From: Scandinavium sp036409475
Lineage (GTDB): Bacteria > Pseudomonadota > Gammaproteobacteria > Enterobacterales > Enterobacteriaceae
Length of the DNA stretch: 64,000 bases
Direction: 5' to 3'
NCBI RefSeq assembly: GCF_036409475.1
Contig: NZ_JAYRCK010000012.1
Span: forward strand, 1-64,000
Shown here piece by piece: positions 43,502 through 54,718 of this stretch. Below the pieces are notes generated by a model. The model saw nothing but the letters and a program-made list of their open reading frames with translations, was not told the DNA's origin and ran no database searches. Made by a program: the position numbers and the translations under genes. Position 1 is the first letter of the stretch; each line of letters opens with the position of its first letter.

Positions 43502-45175
43502 ATGTCTCTGGCCCTCTCCGTTGCAGGTCGCATGAAATCCAGACTCCCTTTCCAGGTGAAGCTTTTTCTGTCACTGGTGCTGTTTTCCTGCCTGCTGCTG
43601 GCGATTCTGGGCGGGGTGCTTTATCACGTCATCGACAAGCAGTTGCACCACGATTTAGGGCAACGCGCGCGAGTGCAAGCCAGTGAAATAGCCCTGATGC
43701 CGGGGCTGGCGGAGAAAGTCGAAGCGCGGGATACAAAAGGCATTGCGAATCTGATCCAGCCGCTGCGTGCGCAAAGTGATGCCAGCTATATCGTTATCGG
43801 AGACGTTAACGAGCAGCATCTGTATCACTCCGAAACGCCGGAGCGCCTGAACCTGCCGATGATTGGCGGCGACAACGCCGAGGTGCTGCGCGGCAAAACC
43901 ATTATCTCGATGCGCAAAGGCGGCATTGGCGTTTCACTGCGCAGCAAAGCGCCCATTTTCGATGCCCAGCATCGGGTGATCGGCATTGTTTCCGTCGGCT
44001 ATCTCACCTCTTACATCGCCAACATTAACGCGCGTTTACTGTGGCAGGCGGCGTTTTATGGCATGGCGCTGCTGTTGTTGCTGTTTCTCTTTTCGTGGAT
44101 GTTCACCCGCAACGTGAAAAAGCAGATGTTCTGGCTGGAGCCGAAAGAGATCGCCTTGCTGGTGCGGCAACAAAAAGCTCTGCTGGAAGCGATGTACGAA
44201 GGAGTTTTTGCGGTCAATGCCGAACGGCAACTCCTGCTGATCAATCGGGCGGCCCGCGAGCTGCTCGATTTACCCCAGACGGAAGACAAGCTGATTGGCA
44301 AACCGCTGGATCAGGTGGTGCACCTTCCCCCGGCGTTTTTCGCCGATAGCAGCCTGGCGCAACACGACCAGATTATGGTGCTTAATCAGAAGCAGATGAT
44401 CGTCAACCGCGTGGCGATTGCGCTTGAGCCGAATGAGGCCAACGGCTGGGTGTTCAGCTTCCGCGATAAAAACGACATCAACACCTTGAGCAGCCAGTTA
44501 AGCCAGGTGAGACGTTACGCCGACAACCTGCGCATCATGCGCCACGAACAGCTTAACTGGACGGCCACGCTGGTCGGCCTGCTGCAAATGCAGCGCTATG
44601 ACGATGCGATCCGCTACATTCAGGCCCAGTCGGAAGGCGCACAGAAGGTGCTGGATTTTGTCTCCTCGCGCTTTACCTCTCCGGCGCTGTGCGGGCTGCT
44701 GCTGGGGAAATACGTCAGTGCGCGGGAAAAAGGCATTGAGCTGCAATTCGATCCGGCGTGCCAGTTGATGCGCATTCCGCAGGGGATCACCGAAACAGCG
44801 CTGATGTCAGTGGTGGGTAATCTGCTGGATAACGCCGTGGATGCCACGCTGAAAACGCCCCTGCCCCACGCACCGGTTGAACTCTATATCTCCGATCGTA
44901 ATCAGGAGCTGCTGATCGAAATCGCCGATCAGGGCTGCGGCGTGGAAGATGCCCTGAAGCCGCACCTGTTTGAACAGGGTGTGACCAGCAAACCGCAGGC
45001 TGGCGATGAGATTGCCGGAGCAGAGCACGGTATTGGTCTCTATCTGGTGGCAGGCTATGTCGATAATGCCGGGGGCAGCATTGAGGTAACGGACAACACG
45101 CCGCAGGGCACGCTGTTTTCCGTGTTCATCCCTTTTGAGACAGGAGAGCTTCATGACTCACAGCCAGCCGCTTGA
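43502..45175 (+). CDS. CitA/DcuS-family sensor histidine kinase
   Basis: A 557-residue membrane sensor. A first membrane segment (about residues 20-45) leads to a periplasmic PASC/Cache-type domain, a second segment lies near 178-200, then comes a cytoplasmic PAS region (LLEAMYEGVFAVNAERQLLLINRAA). The phospho-histidine is in LRIMRHEQLNWTATLVGLLQM, and the ATPase has NLLDNAVDATL, IADQGCGVED and GIGLYLVAGYV. Relatives sense citrate, fumarate or similar anions. The ATG at 43502 is weakly supported; 43532 is an alternative. The response regulator gene overlaps its end by 23 bases. The target may be the second ABC importer nearby. Confidence 0.85.
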   Translation: MSLALSVAGRMKSRLPFQVKLFLSLVLFSCLLLAILGGVLYHVIDKQLHHDLGQRARVQASEIALMPGLAEKVEARDTKGIANLIQPLRAQSDASYIVIGDVNEQHLYHSETPERLNLPMIGGDNAEVLRGKTIISMRKGGIGVSLRSKAPIFDAQHRVIGIVSVGYLTSYIANINARLLWQAAFYGMALLLLLFLFSWMFTRNVKKQMFWLEPKEIALLVRQQKALLEAMYEGVFAVNAERQLLLINRAARELLDLPQTEDKLIGKPLDQVVHLPPAFFADSSLAQHDQIMVLNQKQMIVNRVAIALEPNEANGWVFSFRDKNDINTLSSQLSQVRRYADNLRIMRHEQLNWTATLVGLLQMQRYDDAIRYIQAQSEGAQKVLDFVSSRFTSPALCGLLLGKYVSAREKGIELQFDPACQLMRIPQGITETALMSVVGNLLDNAVDATLKTPLPHAPVELYISDRNQELLIEIADQGCGVEDALKPHLFEQGVTSKPQAGDEIAGAEHGIGLYLVAGYVDNAGGSIEVTDNTPQGTLFSVFIPFETGELHDSQPAA

Positions 45176-45854
45176 TGTCGTCATTGTGGAAGATGAGCCG
45201 CATCTGGCCGAACTGCATCGCGAATATATCGAACAGAATTTCCATCTGCGCATAGTGGGAATTGCGAGCACGCTGGAACAAGCTCGCACGCTGCTGCAAC
45301 GCCACCAGCCGCGGCTGATTCTGCTCGATAACTCTCTGCCAGACGGACAAGGCGTGGAGTTAATCGACAGCCCGCTACTGAAAAGCTTCGAGTGCTCGGT
45401 GATTTTTATCACCGCCGCCAGCGATATGCAGACCTGCAGCCACGCGATGCGTAGCGGGGCTTTTGACTACCTGATTAAACCGGTCTTTTTCCAGCGCCTG
45501 CGGGCTTCTCTGGAACGCTTTATGCTGCTGGTGCACACCCTGCGCCAACAGAAAGTAGTCGATCAGCACGCGCTGGATAAGCTGTTTAACCTGCCCGCCG
45601 CCGAAACGTCTGCCGTGCCGTCAACCAAAGGCATTGAACCGAATACCCTCGAACGAGTGAAGCAGGCTTTCACGGAAGATCCGGACAGAAGCTGGTCTGT
45701 GGAACAGGTGGTGGAACAAACCGGTATCAGCAAAACCACCTGTCGGCGCTACCTCGAATATTGCGTGGAAACGGGGTTTATTGGCGCAGAACTTCAGTAC
45801 GGCAGTATCGGCCATCCGCGCAGGCTTTACCGCAAGCGGCCCGACGCAAAATAA
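45153..45854 (+). CDS. CitB/DcuR-family response regulator
   Basis: A 233-residue two-domain regulator. The receiver domain (about 8-125) has VVIVEDEPHLAEL, the phospho-aspartate in LILLDNSLPDGQG and the lysine in FDYLIKPVFF. The C-terminal HTH (SWSVEQVVEQTGISKTTCRRYLEYCVETGFI) is of the CitB/DcuR type. It is encoded directly after and overlapping its kinase. Its target genes are not evident from sequence; the sfu operon has its own Fur site, so the importer at 49.6 kb is the more likely one. Confidence 0.87.
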   Translation: MTHSQPLDVVIVEDEPHLAELHREYIEQNFHLRIVGIASTLEQARTLLQRHQPRLILLDNSLPDGQGVELIDSPLLKSFECSVIFITAASDMQTCSHAMRSGAFDYLIKPVFFQRLRASLERFMLLVHTLRQQKVVDQHALDKLFNLPAAETSAVPSTKGIEPNTLERVKQAFTEDPDRSWSVEQVVEQTGISKTTCRRYLEYCVETGFIGAELQYGSIGHPRRLYRKRPDAK

Positions 45855-45955
45855 CGCGCCAGCTACCAAAACGGGGTGGCTGGCGGCTGTTTGCTTAATG
45901 CATAAAAAATTTTACACTGATCTCTGCTCGCTCATTTTCTTTCAAAGGTTAAAAA

Positions 45956-46633
45956 ATGATAAAAACACCTGCAGAATATACGCCTGTTGACTTATCTCGC
46001 TGGGCCAGAAAAGAGCATTTTGAGGTGTTTCAGTCCTTTGCTCAAAGCACCATTAACCAAACGGTATTGGTCGATATTACTGCACTGCTAAAACATATAA
46101 AGGAAGTAGGCTGGAAGTTTTACCCAACGATTATTTCCCTGCTTGCTGTCATCGTAAACCGTCATCCGGAATTCCGGATGGCCATCAAGAATAATGAGTT
46201 GGTCACCTGGAATGAGGTTCATCCAAGCTATACTATTTTCCATAAAGAAACGGAGACTTTCTCTTCTTTATGGAGTCACTTCGACGGCAATATTCAGCAC
46301 TTCCAGCAAGTGTATTCAGAAGACACTGCACGCTACGGTGATAATCTCTCTTATTGGCCGAAAGAAGAATCCCGGGAAAATATATTTTTCGTCTCTGCGA
46401 TCCCTTGGGTAAGTTTTACCAGTTTTAATGTCAACGTGGCCAACATGCAGAACTTTTTTGCCCCCATGTTTACGTTTGGGAAATACTCTCCTCAGGAGGG
46501 GAAAGTCTTGTTGCCCCTCGCCGCGCAGGTGCATCACGCCGTGTGCGACGGCTTCCATTTGGCGAGACTGTTCAATGAGTTGCAAGAGATGTGCGATGAT
46601 CTAAAGAACATGTCAAAGGAGCTCGACACCTGA
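45956..46633 (+). CDS. catA: Type-A chloramphenicol acetyltransferase
   Basis: A 225-residue CAT of the CatA class, which acetylates chloramphenicol with acetyl-CoA. The catalytic motif is QVHHAVCDGFHLARLFNEL near residue 193, with the active histidine. Other family motifs are RHPEFRMAIKNNELVTWNEVHPSYT, FFVSAIPWVSFTSFNVNV and FAPMFTFGKY. Length is a little over the common 213-219 residues. It is AT-rich relative to the flanking genes, but no IS, integron or plasmid signal adjoins it, so it is probably a chromosomal gene acquired long ago. No inducible leader peptide was recognised. A small hairpin follows. Confidence 0.88.
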   Translation: MIKTPAEYTPVDLSRWARKEHFEVFQSFAQSTINQTVLVDITALLKHIKEVGWKFYPTIISLLAVIVNRHPEFRMAIKNNELVTWNEVHPSYTIFHKETETFSSLWSHFDGNIQHFQQVYSEDTARYGDNLSYWPKEESRENIFFVSAIPWVSFTSFNVNVANMQNFFAPMFTFGKYSPQEGKVLLPLAAQVHHAVCDGFHLARLFNELQEMCDDLKNMSKELDT

Positions 46634-46652
46634 GGTCCTGAAGACCTCATTT
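46631..46652 (+). terminator. Hairpin after catA
   Basis: TGAGGTC and GACCTCA pair around CTGAA (46631-46649), starting at the stop codon, with TTT following. It lies in the 37-base gap between convergent genes. Confidence 0.45.
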
Positions 46653-46670
46653 CAGGAAGAAGATTTCCCT

Positions 46671-48653
<1,983 letters not shown>

Positions 48654-48670
48654 GTTGGTCGTCTGACCCC

Positions 48671-49165
48671 TTACTCAATACTCATTCTGCTGACCTGCCA
48701 GGCTGACCTGGAATAATAAATCTGATTATTCAGTTCAGGGAGGCTGTCATATGGGTAAACCACAAACAACGGGCCCTTATCACGGACACGCATATATTCT
48801 CCGTTAACTTTTAACGCAAGGATAACGTTGTATTTTTTGAAATCACTGAGGGGGATTTCGGTGGTGTAGTCATTGAGCGCAGTGACCTTCACCACAGTCC
48901 CTTTCGCCCCGACATAATCCATCAACTTTTGCAGCGAAATACCCGTAAAAGTTGTGCGGCCATTATACCAGGGAGAAGTGGTCTGGAAGCTGACCATCCC
49001 CAGTTTCTCAAGACTTGCGAGATCAAAAACGGCTTTGCCACCGTCATTGGTATTTTCGATATGACCTGAAATCGTTAAAAGAGCTTTACCGGCAGGTTTG
49101 GAAAATTCACCCGCCCAGACTTGTGTGGAGAGCACAAAGCTTAACAGCATGACCATGAATCGCAT
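48671..49165 (-). CDS. Periplasmic SUOX-fold (molybdopterin-domain-like) protein
   Basis: A 164-residue exported protein with a signal peptide (MRFMVMLLSFVLSTQVWAGEF). The mature part resembles the oxidoreductase molybdopterin-binding fold in a small stand-alone form: VFDLASLEKLGMVSFQTTSPW, YNGRTTFTGISLQKLMDYVGA, TALNDYTTEIPLSDF and KGPLFVVYPYDSLPEL. The usual cofactor-binding cysteine is absent, so it may be a binding or sensing protein. GAGGT lies just before the ATG at 49165. It precedes the GGDEF-EAL gene by 17 bases and may feed a signal to its periplasmic domain. Confidence 0.65.
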   Translation of the reverse strand: MRFMVMLLSFVLSTQVWAGEFSKPAGKALLTISGHIENTNDGGKAVFDLASLEKLGMVSFQTTSPWYNGRTTFTGISLQKLMDYVGAKGTVVKVTALNDYTTEIPLSDFKKYNVILALKVNGEYMRVRDKGPLFVVYPYDSLPELNNQIYYSRSAWQVSRMSIE

Positions 49166-49565
49166 TCTGACCTCGTCTATCAACCGGATGTTAAAGAATT
49201 ATAATTTAGTTACTGCGCTATTTATATATGGCCCACGGCTATTGTTAATGCAATCCGTTGCCCCCTATTATAATCAATTAAAATCAAACAGTTAAATAAA
49301 CCCTTATTTTTCTACTGATTAACAAAGATCGGTGCCGTTATTTGACCTAAGCCAAACAGCGTTACATCTGTTCAAAAAACACTCTATTTATGGGATCTGC
49401 GCAAATAAACACAGCGCTATTTTCGTGGTTTTTATGGTGTTAATTGCTTAAAAAAGGCCAGCAATCACACTTCAGTCACGTCGCCTGTCGCCCCCTATTG
49501 TCTGATTATCGCCATCCGCTATGTTGAGTTTTGAATAATAAAATGTAACTGAAAGGTTAACTGCA
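49166..49565. promoter_or_regulatory. Divergent AT-rich gap before the second ABC importer
   Basis: The 400 bases between the SUOX-fold gene and the binding-protein gene hold no gene. The sequence is AT-rich near 49195-49460 and must carry promoters for both sides. No operator was recognised; response-regulator sites are possible but unproven. Confidence 0.4.
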
Positions 49566-50657
49566 ATGTCGAACACAACACTCCGTCTCTCTGTGCTTAC
49601 TGCTACTGTGCTTTTCTCTGTGTCTGCGCTGTCGGCTCTGCCGCAAGGCTATCCGGCGGACTACCAAAAGGTGGTCGATGCCGCCACCAAAGAAGGCAAA
49701 GTGGTGATTTATTCCACCACCGACACCAAAGCGGCCGGGCCGTTGATTCAGGGCTTCGAGGCCACTTACCCGGGCATCAAAGTCGAATACAACGACATGA
49801 ACAGCACCGAACTGTACAACCGCTTTATCAGCGAACAGGCGGCTGGCGGCGGCAGCGGCGACGTGGTCTGGAGCTCCTCCATGGACACCGCCCTGAAGCT
49901 CGCGACCGACTACGCGCAGGAATACCAATCACCGGAACAAGGCCAGTTGCCGAAATGGGCCATCTGGAACAACAAAGCCTACGGCACCACCTATGAGCCG
50001 GTGGTGTTTATCTATAACAAACGCCTGATCCCGGCGAATGAAGTGCCGGATTCCCACTCCGCGCTGGCAAAACTGATCGCCAGCCAGGCCGATAAATTCA
50101 GGAGCAAAGTCACCACCTACGATATCGAGAAATCGGGCCTCGGCTTTATGCTCTCGGTGCAGGATTCCAAAGCCGATCCGAACTATTTCAAAACCCTGGC
50201 TGACGTCGCCAAAGGCGGTTTAGCCGTGCAGTCTTCCACCGGTACCATGATGGAAAGGGTGTCTTCGGGCGAAAACCTGATTGGCTTTAACATCCTCGGT
50301 TCTTACGCTGAAGCCCGCGCCAAAACTGACCCTTCGCTGGGCATCTCCTATCCGAAGGATTACACCCTGGTGCTGTCTCGCGTGTCGTTCATCAGCCAGC
50401 AGGCGCAAAACAGCAATGCCGCCAAACTGTGGCTGGACTATGTGCTGTCTGAAAAAGGCCAGAGCATCCTGGCAAACCAGGCGGATATCCCGTCCATCCG
50501 TAACGATATCGAAGGCAAAAACGACATCGACGGCATGACCAAAATGCTGGGCAAAGCGCTGAAGCCGATCCCGGTCGATGAAAGCCTGCTGGAATACCTG
50601 CAACCGAAAAAACGTCTGGATTACATCAAACAGTGGCGTGAAGCCGCCGCCAAATAA
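49566..50657 (+). CDS. Fbp/Afu-type ABC binding protein
   Basis: A 363-residue binding protein with a signal peptide ending near LSALPQGY. The mature part has GKVVIYSTTDTKAAGPLIQGFEA (early), GDVVWSSSMDTALKLA, and YEPVVFIYNKRL. It belongs to the same broad family as ferric-binding proteins, but the tyrosine pair of SfuA is missing (here FNILGSYAEAR), so ferric iron is a poor guess. AfuA-like members bind sugar phosphates. It heads an operon with a two-domain permease and an ATPase. A REP element separates it from the permease. Confidence 0.78.
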   Translation: MSNTTLRLSVLTATVLFSVSALSALPQGYPADYQKVVDAATKEGKVVIYSTTDTKAAGPLIQGFEATYPGIKVEYNDMNSTELYNRFISEQAAGGGSGDVVWSSSMDTALKLATDYAQEYQSPEQGQLPKWAIWNNKAYGTTYEPVVFIYNKRLIPANEVPDSHSALAKLIASQADKFRSKVTTYDIEKSGLGFMLSVQDSKADPNYFKTLADVAKGGLAVQSSTGTMMERVSSGENLIGFNILGSYAEARAKTDPSLGISYPKDYTLVLSRVSFISQQAQNSNAAKLWLDYVLSEKGQSILANQADIPSIRNDIEGKNDIDGMTKMLGKALKPIPVDESLLEYLQPKKRLDYIKQWREAAAK

Positions 50658-50686
50658 CCTTCACGGCAAAATGTATTGATGGTTGC

Positions 50687-50750
50687 AGGCCGGATAAGCG
50701 CAGCGCATCCGGCAATAAATGCCCGGTGGCGCTCGCGCTTTCCGGGCGTA
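50687..50750. repeat. REP element pair between binding protein and permease genes
   Basis: GCCGGATAAGCGCAGCGCATCCGGCA (given by position 50689-50714) is a typical enterobacterial REP palindrome, followed by a second inverted unit (TGCCCGGTGGCGCTCGCGCT to TTCCGGGC, about 50719-50747). Such elements stabilise the upstream message, which would favour high binding-protein levels. Confidence 0.8.
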
Positions 50751-50796
50751 CAAAAACAGCAATATCAGTGTTTCCCAGCCAGACCAGGGATTTTCT

Positions 50797-52566
50797 ATGA
50801 ACGCATTAAGCAGAAAGTGGCAAAGCCTGCCACGCGGCATAGTCGTGTTATTAACCGCGCTGGTTATCTACATTCCTCTGTCGTTCATTGTGATACAGAG
50901 CTTTTTATCCGCGCCGTTCTTTGCCCCGTCCAAAGAGTGGAGCCTGGAATCCTTTGGCTTTATTTTCACCGATCCTGATTTTTATAAGGCGCTGAAGAGC
51001 GGCTTTATTCTCGCTTTCGGCCTGGTGGTTATCGCGATTCCACTGGGTGGCGTGCTGGCCTTTTTGATGGTGCGAACCGACCTGCCGGGTCGCCGCCTGA
51101 TTGAGCCGCTGATCCTCGTGCCGATCTTCGTTTCACCGATGGTCCTTGGCTTTGGTTACGTGGTGGCGGCAGGCCCGGTCGGGTTCCTGTCGCTGTGGGC
51201 GCAATCGCTGATTGGCTTCGTGCCGTGGAATATCTACGACATGTCGAGCATCGTGGTGATTGCTGGCCTGACGCACGTGCCGCACGCTTATCTTTATATC
51301 TCCTCGGCGCTGCGTAGCGTCGGGTCGGATGTGGAAGAGGCCGCTCGCATCTCGGGCGCTTCGCCGTTGCAGGTGATGACCGCCGTCAGCCTGCCGATGG
51401 TGCGCCCTTCTATTCTGTACGCCATCGTGCTGCTGTTTTTCCTCGGGCTGGAAGTGTTCGGCCTGATGCTGGTTTTGGGCGATCCGGAAGGCAACATGGT
51501 GCTGGCGACATACCTGTACCAGTTGACCAACAAACTCGGTACGCCGTCTTACCACCTGATGGCCGCCGTGGCCGTGGTGCTGATTTGTATCACCATCCCG
51601 CTGGTGATGTTGCAACGCCGCCTGATGCGTACCGCCAACCGCTTTGTCACCATGAAAGGCAAAGCGTCGCAGGCGCGTGCGTTACCGCTGGGTAAATGGC
51701 GCTGGGTCGCGGGCGCAGTGGTGGCATTCTGGCTGACCGTGACGATTGGCGTTCCGCTGCTGGGCGTGATGCTGCGCGCGTTTATCTCTAACTGGGGCGT
51801 GGGGGTGTCCATTTGGGATGAGCTGTCGCTCAATACTTTCCGCACCATCTGGCAACAACCAAACCTGCTGCGCGCTATCGTCAACTCGATGTCTATTGGC
51901 GTGCTGGGTGGCGCGCTGGCGGTGGGCTGCTATCTGTTTATCGGCATCGCCATGCACCGTAAACCGGACAACACCACCCGCTTCCTTGATTACAGCGTAC
52001 TGGTGCCGCGCGCGGTGCCTGGCCTGCTCGCCGGACTGGCGTTCCTGTGGGTGTTCCTGTTCCTGCCGATGTGGCTGGACAACGCCCTGAAATCCGGCTG
52101 GCTTTCTGGCATGCCGTGGTCACAGTGGCTGCGCGATAACCTGATTGTCTGGCTGCGCGGGCTTCGCAGCACCATCTTCAGCGTCTGGCTGGCTTACACC
52201 GTGGTGTGGATGGCTTACGGCCTGCGGCTGATTTCCTCCACGCTGTTGCAGGTGGGGCCGGAACTGGAAGAAGCAGCACGCACCTCCGGGGCCACGCGCG
52301 GGCAAATTACCCGCCACGTCACTATTCCGTTATCCCGCTACGGCCTGATTGGCTCATGGCTGCTGATGTTCCTGATTTTCGAACGTGAATATTCAACAGG
52401 CGTGTACCTGCTTTCGCCGGGTACGGAAACCATCGGCTCGATGCTGGTTTCCCTGTGGGCGGCAGGCGCGATTGATATCGTGGCGGCGCTCTCCTTTATT
52501 AATATCCTGCTGGTGGTAGTAGGTCTGGGTATTGCCCTTCGTTTTGGAGTCAAATTAAATGATTGA
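50797..52566 (+). CDS. ABC permease, fused double domain (Afu/Fbp type)
   Basis: A 589-residue inner-membrane protein with two permease halves, about 12 membrane segments in all and EAA loops at SDVEEAARISGASPLQVMTAVSLP and PELEEAARTSGATRGQITRHVTIP. The frame extends back to 50719 through the REP, so the ATG at 50797 with a GGGA site is chosen. It is coupled to the ATPase gene by an 8-base overlap. The imported compound follows from the binding protein and is uncertain. Confidence 0.85.
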   Translation: MNALSRKWQSLPRGIVVLLTALVIYIPLSFIVIQSFLSAPFFAPSKEWSLESFGFIFTDPDFYKALKSGFILAFGLVVIAIPLGGVLAFLMVRTDLPGRRLIEPLILVPIFVSPMVLGFGYVVAAGPVGFLSLWAQSLIGFVPWNIYDMSSIVVIAGLTHVPHAYLYISSALRSVGSDVEEAARISGASPLQVMTAVSLPMVRPSILYAIVLLFFLGLEVFGLMLVLGDPEGNMVLATYLYQLTNKLGTPSYHLMAAVAVVLICITIPLVMLQRRLMRTANRFVTMKGKASQARALPLGKWRWVAGAVVAFWLTVTIGVPLLGVMLRAFISNWGVGVSIWDELSLNTFRTIWQQPNLLRAIVNSMSIGVLGGALAVGCYLFIGIAMHRKPDNTTRFLDYSVLVPRAVPGLLAGLAFLWVFLFLPMWLDNALKSGWLSGMPWSQWLRDNLIVWLRGLRSTIFSVWLAYTVVWMAYGLRLISSTLLQVGPELEEAARTSGATRGQITRHVTIPLSRYGLIGSWLLMFLIFEREYSTGVYLLSPGTETIGSMLVSLWAAGAIDIVAALSFINILLVVVGLGIALRFGVKLND

Positions 52567-53629
52567 ATTAACGGTCGATAACCTGCATTTAACCTACGGC
52601 GACAATCCGGTGTTAAAGGGCGTGTCCATGAACCTGAAGCGCGGTGAAGTGGTGTCGCTGCTGGGGCCCTCGGGCAGCGGCAAGACCACGCTGCTGCGCG
52701 CCGTAGCCGGGCTGGAAAAACCGACGCAAGGGTCGATTGTCATCGGTAAGAACAAAGTGTACGACGGCACGCCGCGCAGTGAAGTGCCTGCCGAAGAACG
52801 TAACCTCGGGCTGGTGTTTCAGTCCTACGCCCTGTGGCCGCACAAAACCGTGTTTGAAAACGTGGCCTATCCGCTGAAGCTGCGCAAAGTGCCTGCGAAA
52901 GAAATTACCCAGCGCGTACAGGATGTGCTGGATCAGCTGGGATTGGGGCATCTGGGCAAACGCCATCCGCACCAGCTTTCCGGTGGGCAGCAACAGCGTG
53001 TGGCGATTGGCCGGGCGCTGGTTTATAACCCGCCGGTGATTTTGCTGGATGAGCCGTTGTCGAACCTTGACGCCAAGCTGCGTGAAGAAGCCCGCGTGTT
53101 CCTGCGCGAGCTGATCATCAAGCTAGGGTTATCGGCGCTGATGGTGACGCACGATCAGAACGAAGCGATGGCGATTTCCGACCGCATTTTGCTGCTCAAC
53201 AACGGCAAAATTGAGCAACAGGGCACACCGCAGGAAATGTACGGCTCGCCAAAAACGTTGTTCACCGCCGAGTTCATGGGCAGCAACAACCGTCTGCACG
53301 GCAAAATTACGGAAGTGAGAGACGGCAAAGCGCGCATTGAAGGCAGCGGTTGGTCACTGTGGGGCAAAGCAGCGGAAGGCGTGCAAAGCGGTCAGGAAGG
53401 CACGGCGGTTATTCGTGTGGAACGCGTGACGCTGGTTGAAGGGCCAGGCGAAAATCAGCTTGAACTGCCGCTGCTGACCAGCATGTATCTCGGCGATCGT
53501 TGGGAATACCTGTTCCGCACGTCGGGCGATGATTTTGTGATTCGAGCGTACGGCGCAGAGGTTCGCGATCCGCAGCATTGCCATCTGGCGTTACCGGAAA
53601 ACCATCTTTGGATCTTCCCGAAAGCCTGA
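52559..53629 (+). CDS. ABC ATPase of the Afu/Fbp-type importer
   Basis: A 356-residue ATPase with Walker A GPSGSGKTT, Q-loop VFQSYALWPHKTVFENV, signature QLSGGQQQRVAIGRALVY, Walker B VILLDEPLSNLDAKL and switch histidine MVTHDQNEAMA. A C-terminal TOBE domain follows. It overlaps the permease gene by 8 bases and ends the operon. Differences from SfuC show the two systems are separate. Confidence 0.87.
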   Translation: MIELTVDNLHLTYGDNPVLKGVSMNLKRGEVVSLLGPSGSGKTTLLRAVAGLEKPTQGSIVIGKNKVYDGTPRSEVPAEERNLGLVFQSYALWPHKTVFENVAYPLKLRKVPAKEITQRVQDVLDQLGLGHLGKRHPHQLSGGQQQRVAIGRALVYNPPVILLDEPLSNLDAKLREEARVFLRELIIKLGLSALMVTHDQNEAMAISDRILLLNNGKIEQQGTPQEMYGSPKTLFTAEFMGSNNRLHGKITEVRDGKARIEGSGWSLWGKAAEGVQSGQEGTAVIRVERVTLVEGPGENQLELPLLTSMYLGDRWEYLFRTSGDDFVIRAYGAEVRDPQHCHLALPENHLWIFPKA

Positions 53630-53633
53630 TCTA

Positions 53634-53660
53634 AAAAGGGAGCGGTATTGCCGCTCCCTG
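53634..53660. terminator. Bidirectional terminator
   Basis: GGGAGCGG (53638-53645) and CCGCTCCC (53651-53658) form an eight-base-pair stem with a TATTG loop. On the minus strand it is followed by five Ts, so it ends the DUF1294 gene; on the plus strand it may end the importer operon. Confidence 0.7.
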
Positions 53661-53663
53661 TAA

Positions 53664-54002
53664 TTAACCACTGACGCGCCAGTATCCTACCCCCACCAGC
53701 ACCGCCACGTTGAGAATAACGCTGAGCATAAACCAGGTGCGGAACGGCTGTTTCTGCGTTTTATGCCGAAACACTTCCTGCGCCACTAAAGCGCCCACCC
53801 AACCGCCCACCACGCCTAACAGCAGCAGCGTTTTTTCCGGCACACGCTGCCAGCTTTTGCGTGCCGCGTGTTTGTCGAAACCATAAACCAGCCACGTAAG
53901 GATATTAATCAGCAGTAACCAGGCCACAACAGACTGAAAATAAAAGAGACTGGCAGCCAGGAACAGTGCCAGCAGCACAGCGCAAAACAGGGTAATTCTC
54001 AT
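53664..54002 (-). CDS. DUF1294 membrane protein
   Basis: A 112-residue inner-membrane protein with about four hydrophobic segments and the DUF1294 core: NILTWLVYGFDKHAARKSW, then VPEKTLLLLGVVGGWVGALVAQ and FRHKTQKQPFRTWFML. The function of the family is unknown. The ATG at 54002 begins just before the first membrane segment; a longer frame to 54023 exists. It marks the left border of the conserved block. Confidence 0.75.
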   Translation of the reverse strand: MRITLFCAVLLALFLAASLFYFQSVVAWLLLINILTWLVYGFDKHAARKSWQRVPEKTLLLLGVVGGWVGALVAQEVFRHKTQKQPFRTWFMLSVILNVAVLVGVGYWRVSG

Positions 54003-54326
54003 CGTGCCAGACGTCCTTTTCACCGATTCGAACGCAATATGCCGCGTTTTACAGACCGGCGCAACGGTACCCTGCCCGCTCTCAGCTATAGGTTATTGCC
54101 CCGGTTGTCGTATTCAGGCGCCCTCGACTAAGATCTTCTTTATCATCTCTTTTTATTTCCGCACTTATGTGGGTGGAAGCCACAGCAGTTAACACCGCAT
54201 TGGCCGGTTTCGTGATTGTGAGTTGCCACGTGGGATTCGAATCAATCTGGTGAGCCCAACGCTGTTATACAGAAGCCGAGGAAGCCCACGCGCCGTGCTT
54301 CGTTGTTTAAAGTCGGTTATTCGTTA
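54003..54326. other. Gene-free stretch left of yqaE
   Basis: No gene, tRNA or clear repeat is seen. GTGGGATTCGAATC at about 54230 looks like a tRNA T-arm, but no cloverleaf can be drawn. Confidence 0.4.
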
Positions 54327-54353
54327 AAAGAGTCGCCGAGGCGACCCTTTTTA
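54327..54353 (-). terminator. yqaE terminator
   Basis: GTCGCC (54332-54337) and GGCGAC (54340-54345) pair, and on the minus strand a run of Ts follows; it lies just past the yqaE stop. Confidence 0.55.
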
Positions 54354-54357
54354 CACA

Positions 54358-54516
54358 TTAATCTCGGGTTTGAACCCAGAACGCGTGGATCAAGCCCGGA
54401 ATATAACCGAGCAACGTCAGCACAATATTGATGATAAAAGCCCAACCGAACCCTTTACCCAGTAAAACCCCAAGCGGCGGGATCAGAATAGTAAAGACAA
54501 TACGCCAGAAACCCAT
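54358..54516 (-). CDS. yqaE: YqaE, PMP3-family small membrane protein
   Basis: A 52-residue protein with two membrane segments: MGFWRIVFTILIPPLGVLLG, a turn with KGFGWAFIINIVL, and TLLGYIPGLIHAFWVQTRD at the end. This is the PMP3/UPF0057 family, linked to stress responses in bacteria and salt tolerance in yeast. A GGAG site lies before the ATG. The place beside stpA matches E. coli. Confidence 0.92.
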   Translation of the reverse strand: MGFWRIVFTILIPPLGVLLGKGFGWAFIINIVLTLLGYIPGLIHAFWVQTRD

Positions 54517-54673
54517 ACAAACTCCATGCAACCAGGCAATTGATAAAAAGTATTAATGCTAAGCATAGCCATTGTCACCTGCGCTGCCATTTTCCTCTAT
54601 CAGGTTTACCCTCTTTTACCTTTTACGGATTTTTGCACGATGCTTTATCCTGAGAAACACTTTTTGGTGTGTG

Positions 54674-54718
54674 CTAATAAAAAACGGTGAGGAATAATCA
54701 CTCACCGTTTTTTATTAG
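54674..54718. terminator. stpA terminator
   Basis: An 18-base-pair stem, CTAATAAAAAACGGTGAG (54674-54691) with CTCACCGTTTTTTATTAG (54701-54718), spans the stpA stop codon and carries A/T runs suited to both directions. Confidence 0.8.

Noticed and set aside
54190..54260. tRNA-like T-arm sequence
   Set aside because: Only one arm resembles a tRNA; no acceptor, D or anticodon stem can be formed.
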